In this document: positions 40,720 through 40,771 of the stretch, in pieces
How positions within the stretch are numbered: the stretch's first letter is position 1
Layout of the letters: every line of letters starts with the position of its first letter
Source: Gammaproteobacteria bacterium
Lineage (GTDB): Bacteria; Pseudomonadota; Gammaproteobacteria; Ga0077536
Direction of reading: 5' to 3'
Length of the DNA stretch: 40,771 nt
Assembly: GCA_016191285.1 (NCBI GenBank)
Contig: JACPPA010000011.1
Span: 1 to 40,771, forward strand
The notes under the pieces: model-generated
Databases searched by the model: none
Seen by the model: the letters and a program-made list of their open reading frames with translations, nothing else
What the model was told of the DNA's origin: nothing
Made by a program: the position numbers and the translations under genes

Positions 40720-40771
40720 ATGACACTGTATTGTGGAATTGATTTGCATAGCAATAACGTGATGGTGTCGG
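40720..40771 (+). CDS. IS110-family transposase, N-terminal part (runs off the window)
   Basis: AAGGAG precedes ATG 40720. The 17 visible codons read MTLYCGIDLHSNNVMVS, the typical IS110 start (Y-GIDLHSN-), in which the Asp belongs to the RuvC-like DEDD active site. The rest lies outside the window. Confidence 0.85.
   Translation, partial: MTLYCGIDLHSNNVMVS

Noticed and set aside
1-40771. CRISPR array, rRNA, prophage structural genes or replication origin
   Set aside because: No regularly spaced repeats, no rRNA-like stretches, no phage head or tail proteins and no DnaA-box cluster were seen.

Overview
The window looks like a high-GC chromosome segment of an environmental gammaproteobacterium. 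The evidence is an E. coli-type CCA tRNA nucleotidyltransferase with an HD domain, a three-domain Aas protein (MFS + PlsC + acyl-ACP synthetase), an Slt70-like transglycosylase, an MshQ-like protein, and REP palindromes of the GTGGGAGCCGCTTTAGCGGC type. The genus cannot be named from sequence alone.

Left part (1-11.1 kb): a catabolic neighbourhood that is partly alive and partly in decay. Intact genes encode a phosphotriesterase-like amidohydrolase, a VOC protein, a DksA/TraR zinc finger protein, a Baeyer-Villiger monooxygenase followed by a deazaflavin-type nitroreductase, and a CocE/NonD hydrolase. Between them lie remnants of a PQQ dehydrogenase, an MFS transporter, a GlxA/FtrA-type regulator, a phenol-meta-pathway-type outer-membrane protein and a transposase. 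The living enzymes would fit oxidation of a ketone to an ester or lactone and its hydrolysis (inference). At the far left are a 519-aa protein of unknown function and a 142-bp MITE-like element abutting the start codon of an antibiotic-biosynthesis-monooxygenase gene.

Middle (11.4-17.2 kb): a complete IS5-type element (terminal repeats and CTAA target duplication, frameshifted transposase) sits 12 bp upstream of a promoter carrying two identical-architecture palindromes. That promoter precedes a four-gene operon: a 38-aa putative membrane protein, ArsR, SRPBCC and DUF899. Then come an orphan BrnA-like antitoxin with a toxin stub, a decayed DUF427 gene, higBA with a visible promoter and palindrome, and a nitroreductase whose 3' end was replaced by a duplicated piece of the DUF427 gene.

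Housekeeping block (17.2-31.2 kb): slt, cca, a cyclase-FHA protein, msrA, a frameshifted MshQ-like gene, aas, a cinA-like gene and a small secreted protein, with REP clusters between them.

Right part (31.2-40.8 kb): a hypervariable island. It holds pieces of two RHS genes, four PIN or PIN-like toxin-antitoxin loci (two with damaged toxins), an IS3-family element inside a CHC2-primase gene, an XRE regulator, and the start of an IS110-family transposase. A 44-72 bp repeat occurs three times, and at least two copies lie exactly where a gene is cut off. The RHS tail overlaps a lipoprotein gene that may be its immunity partner.
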